From contig NZ_WHSB02000018.1 in assembly GCF_010994755.1 (NCBI RefSeq), forward strand, positions 62,001 through 126,000: a stretch of 64,000 nucleotides of DNA, given 5' to 3'. Every line of letters begins with the position of its first letter. Position 1 is the stretch's first letter. Source of the DNA: Shinella lacus. GTDB taxonomy: Bacteria > Pseudomonadota > Alphaproteobacteria > Rhizobiales > Rhizobiaceae. Made by a program: the position numbers and the translations under genes. This document shows, one piece after another, positions 25,589 to 36,759 of this stretch. Under the pieces are notes generated by a model that was not told where the DNA came from, did no database searches, and saw only the letters and a program-made list of their open reading frames with translations.

Positions 25589-27013
25589 ATGCATCGAATG
25601 CTCGGCCGGCTGACCGCTCTCTACCGTACGACCGCGGTGCGCCTTTCCGCGGTCTATCTGCTGCTGTTTGCCACTTGCGCGGCCTTCCTCGTCTTCTACG
25701 TCTCCTCCATGTCGGAAAACCTGCTGCAGCAGCAGATGCGCGAGGCGGTGGCGCAGGAGACCGAACAGATCGAGCGTGTCTTTGACAACAATGGCATGAA
25801 CGGCCTGTTGCGCACGCTGGAGCGGCGCTCGCGCCAGCCGGGCGCCAATCTCTACGTCATCGCCAGCCCGACGGGCGAGGTGCTGGCCGGCAACGTGGCC
25901 TCGCTGCAACCGGGCGTGCTCGACACCGAGGGCTGGACGGAAACGCCGTTCCGCTACCAGCGCTACCAGGAGGAGGCGCGCGGCAACAACCGCCCGATGG
26001 CCTATGCGCAGGTGAGCGTGCTGTCCAACGGGCTTCGCGTGCTCGTCGGCCGCGACCTTGGCGAGCCGGAGAATTTCCGCAACCTGGTGCGCCAGGCGCT
26101 GATGGTGGCGCTCGGCGTCATGGGCGTCGGCGCGCTTGCCATCTGGTATCTCATCGGCCGCAATGCGCTGAAGCGCATGGATCGCATGTCCGGCGCCAGC
26201 CAGCGCATCATGGCGGGTGACCTCTCGCAGCGCCTGCCGACGAGCGGTTCCGGCGACGAGTTCGACCGCCTGTCCGAATCGCTCAACACCATGCTCGGCC
26301 GCATCGAGAAGCTGAACGAGGGCCTGAAGCAGGTCTCCGACAACATCGCGCACGACCTGAAGACGCCGCTGACGCGGCTGCGCAACAAGGCGGAGGCGGC
26401 CCTTGCCGGCGGCGAGAAGACCGATCACCGCACGGCGCTGGAGGAGATGATCACTGAATCCGACCAGCTTATCCGCACCTTCAATGCGCTGCTGATGATC
26501 TCCCGCGTCGAGGCCGGCCAGGCGCCGGCGGAAATGAGCGCGATCGACATCAGCGGCATCGCGCACGATAGCGCCGAGCTTTACGAGCCGGTGGCCGAGG
26601 ATTGCGGGCTCAAGCTCGTGACGGAGATTGCCGACGGTATCGAGATCAAGGGCAACCGCGAACTCGTCGGCCAGGCGCTCGGCAACCTCATCGACAATGC
26701 GGTGAAATATGCCGAGGGCAGCGGCGGCGAACCGGAAATCCGCATTTCGCTTGCGCTTCGGGAGGGTGACGTCGTGCTCTCCGTTGCCGACGGCGGCCCC
26801 GGCGTGCCGGAAGACAAGCGCGACGACGTGGTAAAGCGCTTCGTGCGCCTCGATGCCAGCCGCTCCAAGCCCGGCACAGGCCTCGGCCTGTCCTTGGCCG
26901 TCGCCGTCATGGAGATGCATCACGGCCGGCTGGAGCTCGATTCCACCCATCCGGAGCGGGAAAACAATCGGGGGCTGACGGTCCGCATGGTTTTCCCCGT
27001 CGTTGCGGACTGA
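25589..27013 (+). CDS. Sensor histidine kinase paired with the degP-linked regulator
   Basis: This is a 474-residue kinase. Membrane helices are near residues 18-38 (LSAVYLLLFATCAAFLVFYV) and 170-190 (ALMVALGVMGVGALAIWYLIG), with a short periplasmic domain of about 130 residues between them. A HAMP segment leads to His255 in DNIAHDLKTPLTRLRNKAE, then the N box (NLIDNAVKYA), G1 (VADGGPGVPE) and G2 (KPGTGLGLSLA). It is four bases downstream of the regulator and 49 bp before glnE. The ligand is unknown. Confidence 0.92.
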   Translation: MHRMLGRLTALYRTTAVRLSAVYLLLFATCAAFLVFYVSSMSENLLQQQMREAVAQETEQIERVFDNNGMNGLLRTLERRSRQPGANLYVIASPTGEVLAGNVASLQPGVLDTEGWTETPFRYQRYQEEARGNNRPMAYAQVSVLSNGLRVLVGRDLGEPENFRNLVRQALMVALGVMGVGALAIWYLIGRNALKRMDRMSGASQRIMAGDLSQRLPTSGSGDEFDRLSESLNTMLGRIEKLNEGLKQVSDNIAHDLKTPLTRLRNKAEAALAGGEKTDHRTALEEMITESDQLIRTFNALLMISRVEAGQAPAEMSAIDISGIAHDSAELYEPVAEDCGLKLVTEIADGIEIKGNRELVGQALGNLIDNAVKYAEGSGGEPEIRISLALREGDVVLSVADGGPGVPEDKRDDVVKRFVRLDASRSKPGTGLGLSLAVAVMEMHHGRLELDSTHPERENNRGLTVRMVFPVVAD

Positions 27014-27062
27014 TACAGCTCGTCGGCAACGAGCGAGCAAAAGCTCTTGCCGAGGAGACATC

Positions 27063-30011
27063 ATGAGCGCAACGGAAACGACGCGGTTTTCCGATCTTTC
27101 GACGAGCCCGATCCGGCCCTTGAGCCAGGCGGAGGTCAAGTCGGTGCTCTCCGATCTCAAGGATTGGGGCAGGGACCACGCCGCCATCGCCAAGCTCCTC
27201 GGTGAGGAGGGGCCGCTCAAGGACTTCATCGTCGCGGCCTTTTCCCTCTCGCCCTATCTGCGCGACACCGCGCGCATCGACCCCGGCCTGCTCGTCCGCG
27301 CGCTCGAAGAGCCGATCCTGCCCGCCATCGACGCCGCGATCGATCGTGCGCGAAACGCCTGGCAGCCGGCCGGCGAGGTGACGGAAGCCGTGCTGATGAC
27401 CCGGCTGCGCGTCGCCAAGCGCGAGGTCGCCTTCCTCACCGCGCTCGCTGATCTTGCCCGGATTTTTGACGCGCGCCGAACCACTGCGCTGCTGACCGAC
27501 CTCGCGACCGCCGCGACCTCCGCCGCCATCGACCACCTCCTCCTGTCGGCGCATGACAGCGGCAAGCTGAAGCTGCCCGATCCCGCGCATCCGAGCGACA
27601 GATCGGGCCTCATCGTGCTCGGCATGGGCAAGCTCGGCGCCTCGGAACTCAACTATTCCTCCGATATCGACCTCGTCATCTTCTTCGATCCGATGGCGCA
27701 GATCGCGGTCGATGCAAACGAGGCCGTCGAGACCTTTTCCCGTCTCGTGCGCCGGCTGATCCGCATCATGCAGGAGCGCACCGGCGACGGTTATGTCTTC
27801 CGTACCGACCTGCGTCTCCGGCCTGATCCGGGCGCAACGCCGCTTGCCATCTCGGTCGATTCGGCCATGCTCTATTACGAGGGCAGGGGGCAGAATTGGG
27901 AGCGCGCCGCCTTCATCAAGGCGCGGCCGATCGCCGGCGACATCAAGGCCGGCGAGGCCTTCCTGAAAGACCTCGTGCCCTTCGTCTTCCGCAAATATCT
28001 CGATTATGCGGCGATTGCCGACATCCATTCGATCAAGCGGCAGATCCATGTGCACAAGGGCCATGGAGAGATCGCGGTGAAGGGCCACAACGTCAAGCTC
28101 GGCCGCGGCGGCATCCGCGAGATCGAGTTTTTCGTGCAGACCCAGCAGCTGATCGCCGGCGGTCGCGTGCCGGCGCTCAGGCTGCGCGCCACCGAGCCGA
28201 TGCTTTCGGAACTGGCGAAGGCCAACTGGATCGACGAGGCGACGGCCGGCGAACTGACCGAAGCCTACTGGTTCCTGCGCGATGTCGAGCACCGAATCCA
28301 GATGGTCCGCGACGAGCAGACCCATCTTCTGCCGGAAACGGAAGCCGAGCTGAAGCGCATCGCCTTCATGCTGGGTTTCGAGGATACGGCCGGCTTTTCC
28401 GCAAAACTCGTCTCGGTGCTGAAGACCGTCGAGCGGCGTTATGCGGCGCTGTTCGAGCAGGAGGCAAAACTCTCGTCGGAGACCGGCAATCTCGTCTTCA
28501 CCGGCCAGAAGGACGATCCGGATACGCTGGACACGCTGAAGCGCCTCGGCTTCGAGCGCCCCGCCGACATTTCCCGCACCATCCGCACCTGGCATTACGG
28601 CCGCTACCGCGCCACGCAGTCGGTGGAGGCGCGCGAGCGGCTGACGGAGCTGACGCCGCAGCTGCTCAGCGTCTTCGGCGAGAGCAAGCGGGCGGACGAG
28701 GCGCTGCTGCGCTTCGACAGTTTCATTTCCGGCCTGCCGGCGGGCATCCAGCTGTTCTCGCTGCTCGGCAACAATCCCGCCCTGCTGTCCCTCATCGTCA
28801 ACATCATGTCGTCGGCGCCGCGGCTTGCCGAGGTGATTGCCGCCAAGCCCCATGTCTTCGACGGCATGCTCGACCCGAGCCTGCTTGCCGAGCTGCCGAC
28901 GCGCGCCTACCTTTCCGAGCGCATCGATGGTTTCGTTTCCGGCGCCCGGCATTATGAGGAAATCCTCGACCGCCTGCGCATCATCGCCGCCGAACAGCGC
29001 TTCCTGATCGGCATCCGGCTCCTCACCGGCGCCATCACCGGCAGGCAGGCCGCCCGCGCCTTGACCCATGTGGCGGACCTCATCGTCGCCGCCGCCCTGA
29101 AGGCCGTGCTGGAGGAGATCGAGGCGGCGCATGGCAAATTCCCCGGCGGGCGCGTGGCGCTGGTCGGCATGGGCAAGCTCGGCAGCTTCGAGCTGACCGC
29201 CGGCTCCGATATCGACCTCATCCTGCTCTACGACCACGACGGCGACGCGTTCGAATCGGACGGCGCCAAGCCGCTCGACAACATCAAATATTTCACCCGC
29301 ATCACGCAGCGGCTGATCGCGGCGCTCTCCGCCCCGACCGCCGAAGGCGTGCTCTACGAGGTCGACATGCGGCTGCGCCCCTCCGGCAACAAGGGCCCGG
29401 TCGCCACCCGCATCACCTCCTTTGCCAAATACCAGATGGAGGAGGCGTGGACCTGGGAGCACATGGCGCTGACGCGCGCCCGCGTGCTTTCGGGCGACGA
29501 GAGCCTCGCGGCAGAGGCGCAGGCGATTTTTGGCTCCGTGCTCGGGCGCAAGCGCGAGGTCGGCAAGATCGCCAAGGACGTCGCCGAAATGCGCACGCTC
29601 ATCGATCAGGAAAAGCCGCCAAAGGACATCTGGGACCTGAAGCTCATCGCCGGCGGGCTGATCGACATCGAGTTCATCGCCCAGTTCCTGGCGCTCGTGG
29701 CGCCGGCGAAGGGGGCGGCCCAGCCGGACAAGGTGCTGCCGACGGCCGATGCGCTGGCGCTGCTCGGTGCCGAGATGATGGACCCGAACGACCTCGATAC
29801 GGTGCAGAAGGCGCTGACGCTCTACACGGAGATCTCGCAGATCGTCCGTCTCTGCATCGACGGCGGCTTCGACCCCAAGGAAGCCCCGGCCGGCCTCATC
29901 GACCTCGTCTGCCGCGCCGGAGACTGCCCGGACCTGCGCACGCTGGAAGCCGAAATCCGGCGGCTGTCCAAAGCGGTGCGCAAGATCTTTCAGGCGACGG
30001 TCAAGGGCTGA
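27063..30011 (+). CDS. glnE: Glutamine synthetase adenylyltransferase/adenylyl-removing enzyme GlnE
   Basis: This 982-residue bifunctional enzyme adenylylates and deadenylylates glutamine synthetase in response to PII and glutamine. Two nucleotidyltransferase domains are visible: GMGKLGASELNYSSDIDL near residue 187 (adenylyl-removing half) and GMGKLGSFELTAGSDIDL near residue 702 (adenylylating half), each followed by its helical domain. The length is normal for the family. The start at 27063 follows GAGGAGACATC. It converges with the pleC-like gene, with stops 12 bp apart. Confidence 0.97.
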   Translation: MSATETTRFSDLSTSPIRPLSQAEVKSVLSDLKDWGRDHAAIAKLLGEEGPLKDFIVAAFSLSPYLRDTARIDPGLLVRALEEPILPAIDAAIDRARNAWQPAGEVTEAVLMTRLRVAKREVAFLTALADLARIFDARRTTALLTDLATAATSAAIDHLLLSAHDSGKLKLPDPAHPSDRSGLIVLGMGKLGASELNYSSDIDLVIFFDPMAQIAVDANEAVETFSRLVRRLIRIMQERTGDGYVFRTDLRLRPDPGATPLAISVDSAMLYYEGRGQNWERAAFIKARPIAGDIKAGEAFLKDLVPFVFRKYLDYAAIADIHSIKRQIHVHKGHGEIAVKGHNVKLGRGGIREIEFFVQTQQLIAGGRVPALRLRATEPMLSELAKANWIDEATAGELTEAYWFLRDVEHRIQMVRDEQTHLLPETEAELKRIAFMLGFEDTAGFSAKLVSVLKTVERRYAALFEQEAKLSSETGNLVFTGQKDDPDTLDTLKRLGFERPADISRTIRTWHYGRYRATQSVEARERLTELTPQLLSVFGESKRADEALLRFDSFISGLPAGIQLFSLLGNNPALLSLIVNIMSSAPRLAEVIAAKPHVFDGMLDPSLLAELPTRAYLSERIDGFVSGARHYEEILDRLRIIAAEQRFLIGIRLLTGAITGRQAARALTHVADLIVAAALKAVLEEIEAAHGKFPGGRVALVGMGKLGSFELTAGSDIDLILLYDHDGDAFESDGAKPLDNIKYFTRITQRLIAALSAPTAEGVLYEVDMRLRPSGNKGPVATRITSFAKYQMEEAWTWEHMALTRARVLSGDESLAAEAQAIFGSVLGRKREVGKIAKDVAEMRTLIDQEKPPKDIWDLKLIAGGLIDIEFIAQFLALVAPAKGAAQPDKVLPTADALALLGAEMMDPNDLDTVQKALTLYTEISQIVRLCIDGGFDPKEAPAGLIDLVCRAGDCPDLRTLEAEIRRLSKAVRKIFQATVKG

Positions 30012-30023
30012 CCGTCGCGGTCT

Positions 30024-32372
<2,349 letters not shown>

Positions 32373-32465
32373 AGTCTTAAACCTTGTACCTTTTCGTGAT
32401 TCGGCGCGCCGCTCGCCCGAATCTACCCTAATGAATCAATTGTGATTCCGCTTGTCCAGAGGAAA

Positions 32466-32486
32466 GGGTTAAAGTTTTTTAACCAT
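32466..32486 (-). promoter_or_regulatory. Near-CtrA-type dyad upstream of the pleC-like gene
   Basis: The sequence gggttaaagttttttaacc contains two TTAA half-sites (32469-32472 and 32479-32482) six bases apart. The CtrA consensus is TTAA-N7-TTAA, so the spacing is one base short and this may be only an AT-rich dyad. It lies in the 117-bp gap (32373-32489) upstream of the kinase gene, about 95 bp before its start. Confidence 0.3.
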
Positions 32487-32489
32487 TTC

Positions 32490-33236
32490 TTATGGTTGGG
32501 ATTTTGCATTTGCCGAAGGAGTGTCCGTGCCGGCTTCGGCTCCGATCGGACGACGCGGACCGGCCTCCGTCTCCTTCCATTCCTTCAGCATCGCCGCGCG
32601 CCGGCGCGGAAAACGCTCTTCAAGCATGGCGAGCGCCAGCATGCGTTCCGTGCGAAAATGCCGGTAGCCCTGCCGCGATTCGCACCAGGCAACCAGCATC
32701 CGCGTGTCCTCGAAATAGCCGAGCGCCACGGGCCAGATGGTTCGCTCCGAAAGCGCGCCGACACTGTCTGCATAGGAGAGCCGCAGCTTCCGCTCCCGCC
32801 GGATCGCCGTGCGGATCAGGGCAAGATCGACGACTTCGCTGTCGACGATGCGCCGCGGCCCGACCAGCAGCGCCGTACTCTCCAACTCCTCGCGCAATTC
32901 CGCCGGCAGCACCGCGGAAATCTTGGCAAGGGCGTCCGTCGCGGCCTTCGTCACGGGGGCGTCGGCGAATTTCTGCACCCAGCGGAAGCCGAGCATCAAG
33001 GCTTCCAGTTCGCCCTGCGAGAACATCAGCGGCGGGAGCATGAAGCCGGGGCGCAGGATGTAGCCGACGCCGGGTTCTCCCTCGATATCCGCGCCCTGCG
33101 CCTGTAGCGAGGCGATGTCGCGGTAGAGCGTCCGGATGCTGATGCCGAGTTCGCCGGCAAGCGTGGCACCGCTCACCGTATGGCGGTGGCGTCTCAGGAT
33201 CTGGAGGAGAGCGAGCAGTCTTTCGGATCGGGCCAT
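32490..33236 (-). CDS. YafY-family regulator (DeoR-type HTH plus WYL domain)
   Basis: This is a 248-residue transcription factor. The N-terminal winged helix reads RLLALLQILRRHRHTVSGATLAGELGISIRTLYRDIASLQAQG. The WYL-type ligand domain follows with IRRERKLRLSYAD and PVALGYFEDTRMLVAWCE (the W-Y-L core is degenerate here). It is divergent from the VOC gene across a 75-bp gap holding a dyad (33246-33262), so it most likely controls itself and that gene. A basic, Pro-rich tail extends past the domain. Confidence 0.9.
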   Translation of the reverse strand: MARSERLLALLQILRRHRHTVSGATLAGELGISIRTLYRDIASLQAQGADIEGEPGVGYILRPGFMLPPLMFSQGELEALMLGFRWVQKFADAPVTKAATDALAKISAVLPAELREELESTALLVGPRRIVDSEVVDLALIRTAIRRERKLRLSYADSVGALSERTIWPVALGYFEDTRMLVAWCESRQGYRHFRTERMLALAMLEERFPRRRAAMLKEWKETEAGPRRPIGAEAGTDTPSANAKSQP

Positions 33237-33245
33237 GGCAACATA

Positions 33246-33262
33246 CTGCCAGTTTTTGGCAG
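33246..33262. promoter_or_regulatory. Operator-like dyad between YafY-type regulator and VOC gene
   Basis: There is a perfect inverted repeat ctgcca-gtttt-tggcag, extended by tac on the left. It sits 10 bp from the regulator start and 50 bp from the VOC gene, where an autoregulatory operator for a WYL regulator would be expected. Confidence 0.6.
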
Positions 33263-33311
33263 CGGTGTCGCCTAAAGATCATCCCGTCAACGCAAACAAA
33301 GGACGATCCCC

Positions 33312-33680
33312 ATGACGGCTCCCAATCTCCTCATTCTCTATGTCGAAGACGCGGCAGCAAGCGGACTGTTTTACGAAAAGCTGTTTGCCCATGCGCCCGT
33401 GGCGCAGTCTCCGGGCTTTGTCGCATTCCGGTTCGAGAACGGCCTTGGCCTCGGCCTGTGGTCGACCAGTTCCTCGGAATTCGTCTCCTCGGGCACCGGG
33501 CACCGCAGCGAAATCGCCATCGTCGCGGAAGACAACGCGTCCATCGACCGGCTTCACGACGAATGGCGCGCGGCCGATGTCGCGATCGAGCAGCCACCGT
33601 TCAACGCCGTCTTCGGCCGCACCTTCGTCGCGCTCGATCCAGATGGCCATCGCATCCGCGTCTGCCCGCCGGCCAATTAA
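33312..33680 (+). CDS. VOC (glyoxalase/bleomycin-resistance) family protein
   Basis: This 122-residue single-module protein has the beta-alpha-beta-beta-beta pattern of the vicinal oxygen chelate fold twice: LLILYVEDAAASGLFYEKLF with GFVAFRFENGLGLGLW, and SEIAIVAEDNASIDRLHDEW with FVALDPDGHRIRVCPP. The metal-ligand positions are only partly conserved, so it may bind a small molecule or drug rather than catalyse. It is divergent from its presumed WYL regulator. The substrate is unknown. Confidence 0.85.
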   Translation: MTAPNLLILYVEDAAASGLFYEKLFAHAPVAQSPGFVAFRFENGLGLGLWSTSSSEFVSSGTGHRSEIAIVAEDNASIDRLHDEWRAADVAIEQPPFNAVFGRTFVALDPDGHRIRVCPPAN

Positions 33681-33689
33681 CCGAGGAGA

Positions 33690-33786
33690 CTAGAACAATT
33701 CCGGTAAATCCGGAATTGTTCTAGGGTATTGTTTTACCGCATTATCCGACGCCGAAGCGATTCCGCTTCGGCTGGAAATGCTCTAG
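33690..33786. repeat. Composite palindromic element between VOC gene and pepN
   Basis: The first dyad is ctagaacaattccgg at 33690-33704 with its exact complement at 33710-33724 and loop taaat: a perfect 15-bp stem. The second dyad is gccgaagc at 33751-33758 with gcttcggc at 33765-33772. The right end reads ggaaatgctctag, the reverse complement of the start of the ccmH-end element. It contains the TAG stop of pepN (33783-33785, minus strand) and could terminate both convergent genes. Confidence 0.8.
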
Positions 33787-36428
33787 CCCTTCAGCATGCG
33801 CTCCACGATGTCCGACACGTCGGACGACAGCTTTTCGCCCGCGGCAATGCTGCGCAGCGCGTTGCGGGCGTGGTCGGAGCGCACTTCCTCCAGCGCGCGC
33901 CACGAGCGCATGGAGGTGAGAATGCGGGCGGCGAGCTGCGGGTTCTTCGGGTCGATTTCCAGAATCTGCTCGGCGAGGAACCGGTAGCCTGCGCCGTCCG
34001 CCCTGTTGAAGCCGGTCGGGTTGGAGAAGGCAAAGGTGCCGACGAGCGCACGCATGCGGTTCGGGTTCGTCTTGTTGAAAAGCGGGCTTTCCATCAGTGC
34101 CTTAACGCGCTCCAGCGCGCCATCGCCCGGAATGGTCGACTGGATGGAGAACCACTTGTCGATGACCAGCGCATTGTCGGCAAAGCGCGCGCGGAAAGTT
34201 TCGAGCGCTGCCGCCGTCTCCGGCGCATCGGGGAAACGGTGGGCGAGCACGGTGAGTGCCGCGCTGAGGTCCGTCATGTTGTCGGCCGCCGCGAAAGCGC
34301 CCACGGCGCGGGCCGGCGTGCCGTCGGCGACGGCGAGATAGGCAAGTGCCGCATTGCGCAGCGCCCGGTGGCCGGCGCCTTCCGCGTCCGGCGTGAAGGC
34401 ACCTTCGATGCGGTGGCGCTCGAAGAGGTCTGCAAAGACGGCGGGGTTGCGATTCGCCACGAAAGCGAGCACGGCCTCGCGGCCGGTGCGGATGGCGTCA
34501 GGATCGTTGTTGCTGCCGAGCTCGCGCGCGATGTCGGATTCGGACGGCAAGGCGAGCGCCTGCGCCCGGAAAGCGGGCTCCAGGGTTTCGTCGCCGGCAA
34601 TGGCGATCAGCGTGTCGGCAAGAACCGGGTTCGTCTCGACCGACGTGCCGGCGCGCGCCTTGCGCGCCGCGTCCACGAGGTTGGGAAGCGCCAGGTCGTT
34701 CAGCGCCTGCCAGCGGGCGAAGAGATCGCTGTCATGGCGTGCAATATGGGCGAGGTCGGCCGGAGCCTGCTCGAAATGCAGGTTGATCGGCGCCGAAAAA
34801 CTGCGGTTGAGCGAAACGACCGGACGCGAGGTAACGCCGGAGAAGGTCACCGTCTGGCGGCGCTCCTTCAGGTGCAGCACGTCGCCGGTCACCTCGGCGC
34901 CGCTGGTGGCGGGCGTCACCTCCGAGCCGTCGGCGGAGATCAGGCCGAAGCGCAGCGGAATGTGCATCGGCTCTTTCGTGCTCTGGCCGGGCGTCGGCGG
35001 GATCATCTGTTCCAGCGACAGCGTGAATTCGCCCTTGCCCTGGTCGTAGCTCGACGAGACGCTGACCAGCGGCGTGCCGGCCTGGTGATACCAGAGCGAG
35101 AACTGCGTGAGGTCGACGCCGTTCGCCTCCTCGAAGCATTTGACGAAATCCTCGATCGTCGCGGCATCGCCGTCATGACGCTCGAAATAGAGGTCCATGC
35201 CCTTCTTGAAACCGTCCCGGCCGACGATGGTCGCGATCATGCGCGTCACCTCGGAGCCCTTTTCGTAGACGGTCGTCGTATAGAAGTTGTTGATTTCGCG
35301 GTATTTCGTCGGGCGTACCGGATGGGCCAGCGGACCTGCATCCTCGGGAAACTGCTCCGACTTCAGGTGCCGCACCTCGGCGATGCGTTTTACCGCGCGC
35401 GAGCGCTGGTCGGCGGAGAATTCGTGGTCGCGATAGACCGTCAGGCCTTCCTTCAGGCACAGCTGGAACCAGTCGCGGCAGGTGACGCGGTTGCCGGTCC
35501 AGTTGTGGAAATATTCGTGCGCGATGATCGCCTCGATATTCGCATAGTCCTGGTCGGTCGCGATTTCCGGGTCGGCGAGCACGTATTTGTCGTTGAAGAC
35601 GTTGAGCCCCTTGTTCTCCATGGCGCCCATGTTGAAGTCGGAGACGGCGACGATCATGAAGATGTCGAGGTCGTATTCGCGGCCGAACACCTCTTCGTCC
35701 CATTTCATCGAGCGCTTCAGCGCGTCCATCGCATAGGCCGCGCGCGGCTCCTTGCCATGCTCGACATAGATCTTCAGCGTCACCTCGCGGCCGGACAGCG
35801 TGGTGAACGTGTCTTCCACGACGCCGAGATCGCCGGCGACCAGCGCGAAGAGGTATGAGGGCTTGGGATGCGGATCGAACCAGGCGGCGAAATGCTTGCC
35901 TTCGCCGTAACCCGCACCGCCCAGGAAATTGCCGTTGGACAAGAGCAGCGGGCAGCTCGCCTTGTCGGCGATGATGTTGACCGTGTAGACCGCCAGCACG
36001 TCCGGCCGGTCGGGGAAATAGGTGATGCGGCGGAAACCTTCCGCCTCACACTGGGTGCAGTAGACACCGTTCGTGCGGTAGAGGCCCATCAGCTGGGTGT
36101 TCGCCTCCGGATTGATCATCGTGGTGATGGTGATCTCGAAGGGCTCCGTCGCCGGCAGGTCGCGGATCGTCAGGCTATCCGGCGTCGCGTCGTAGCGTGC
36201 GGCGTCCAGCTCCATCTGGTCGAACAGCAGGCCGGTCATGACGAGCTCGTCGCCGTCGAGAACCAGCGGTGCGGCAAGATCGGCGCCTTCGCGGCGATGG
36301 AAGATCAGTCGCGCCTCGACCTTCGTCTCCGTCGGATCCAGTTCGAAGGTCAAATCGACGCGCTCGAGAACAAAGTCGGTCTGGCGATAATCTGCCAGAT
36401 GAATGATCCGGCCGTTCTCTGTCCGCAT
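33783..36428 (-). CDS. pepN: Aminopeptidase N (PepN, M1 zinc metallopeptidase)
   Basis: This 881-residue cytoplasmic aminopeptidase carries the substrate-recognition motif GAMENKG, the zinc site HEYFHNWTGNRVTCRDW (HExxH with the downstream Glu in LKEGLTVYRD), and the C-terminal helical domain to the end. Start 36428 (MRTENGRIIHLADYRQTDF) matches the usual PepN N-terminus and has CAGGAC upstream; 36443 is an alternative five codons longer. The gene ends in the TAG of a palindromic element. It is monocistronic. Confidence 0.96.
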   Translation of the reverse strand: MRTENGRIIHLADYRQTDFVLERVDLTFELDPTETKVEARLIFHRREGADLAAPLVLDGDELVMTGLLFDQMELDAARYDATPDSLTIRDLPATEPFEITITTMINPEANTQLMGLYRTNGVYCTQCEAEGFRRITYFPDRPDVLAVYTVNIIADKASCPLLLSNGNFLGGAGYGEGKHFAAWFDPHPKPSYLFALVAGDLGVVEDTFTTLSGREVTLKIYVEHGKEPRAAYAMDALKRSMKWDEEVFGREYDLDIFMIVAVSDFNMGAMENKGLNVFNDKYVLADPEIATDQDYANIEAIIAHEYFHNWTGNRVTCRDWFQLCLKEGLTVYRDHEFSADQRSRAVKRIAEVRHLKSEQFPEDAGPLAHPVRPTKYREINNFYTTTVYEKGSEVTRMIATIVGRDGFKKGMDLYFERHDGDAATIEDFVKCFEEANGVDLTQFSLWYHQAGTPLVSVSSSYDQGKGEFTLSLEQMIPPTPGQSTKEPMHIPLRFGLISADGSEVTPATSGAEVTGDVLHLKERRQTVTFSGVTSRPVVSLNRSFSAPINLHFEQAPADLAHIARHDSDLFARWQALNDLALPNLVDAARKARAGTSVETNPVLADTLIAIAGDETLEPAFRAQALALPSESDIARELGSNNDPDAIRTGREAVLAFVANRNPAVFADLFERHRIEGAFTPDAEGAGHRALRNAALAYLAVADGTPARAVGAFAAADNMTDLSAALTVLAHRFPDAPETAAALETFRARFADNALVIDKWFSIQSTIPGDGALERVKALMESPLFNKTNPNRMRALVGTFAFSNPTGFNRADGAGYRFLAEQILEIDPKNPQLAARILTSMRSWRALEEVRSDHARNALRSIAAGEKLSSDVSDIVERMLKG

Positions 36429-36759
36429 GGATATGTCCTGCATTTTTGCCGTCCGGCCCGTAAAGTTCTGTGCAACGCTACGGGCTACAAGGACGGTCTG
36501 CCCCCAGTTCCATGGATAGATATGCTTATTCGCTTAACATCTCATTTCCAGCCGACCCCCATTCACAATTTTGTGCCTTGTTGGCACAGAAGGTCCACTG
36601 GCGCCGGATCGCCCGGTTCCGATCAAAAATATCCGCGACGCATCACCAGAATTGATCCCATCCGGCGGCCAATCCCGCTAGACTTGCAATCCTCTGTATC
36701 GGTTCTCCGGTCTTTCTCAACGCCTGATGCCACGGCCAGCCGGTCGTGACGAGTTCCCC

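Noticed and set aside
26907..29462. 851-residue antisense frame over glnE
   Set aside because: Same reason: no motif, no ribosome binding site, and glnE is unequivocal.
33729..35858. 709-residue plus-strand frame over pepN
   Set aside because: Shadow of the pepN frame with biased composition.
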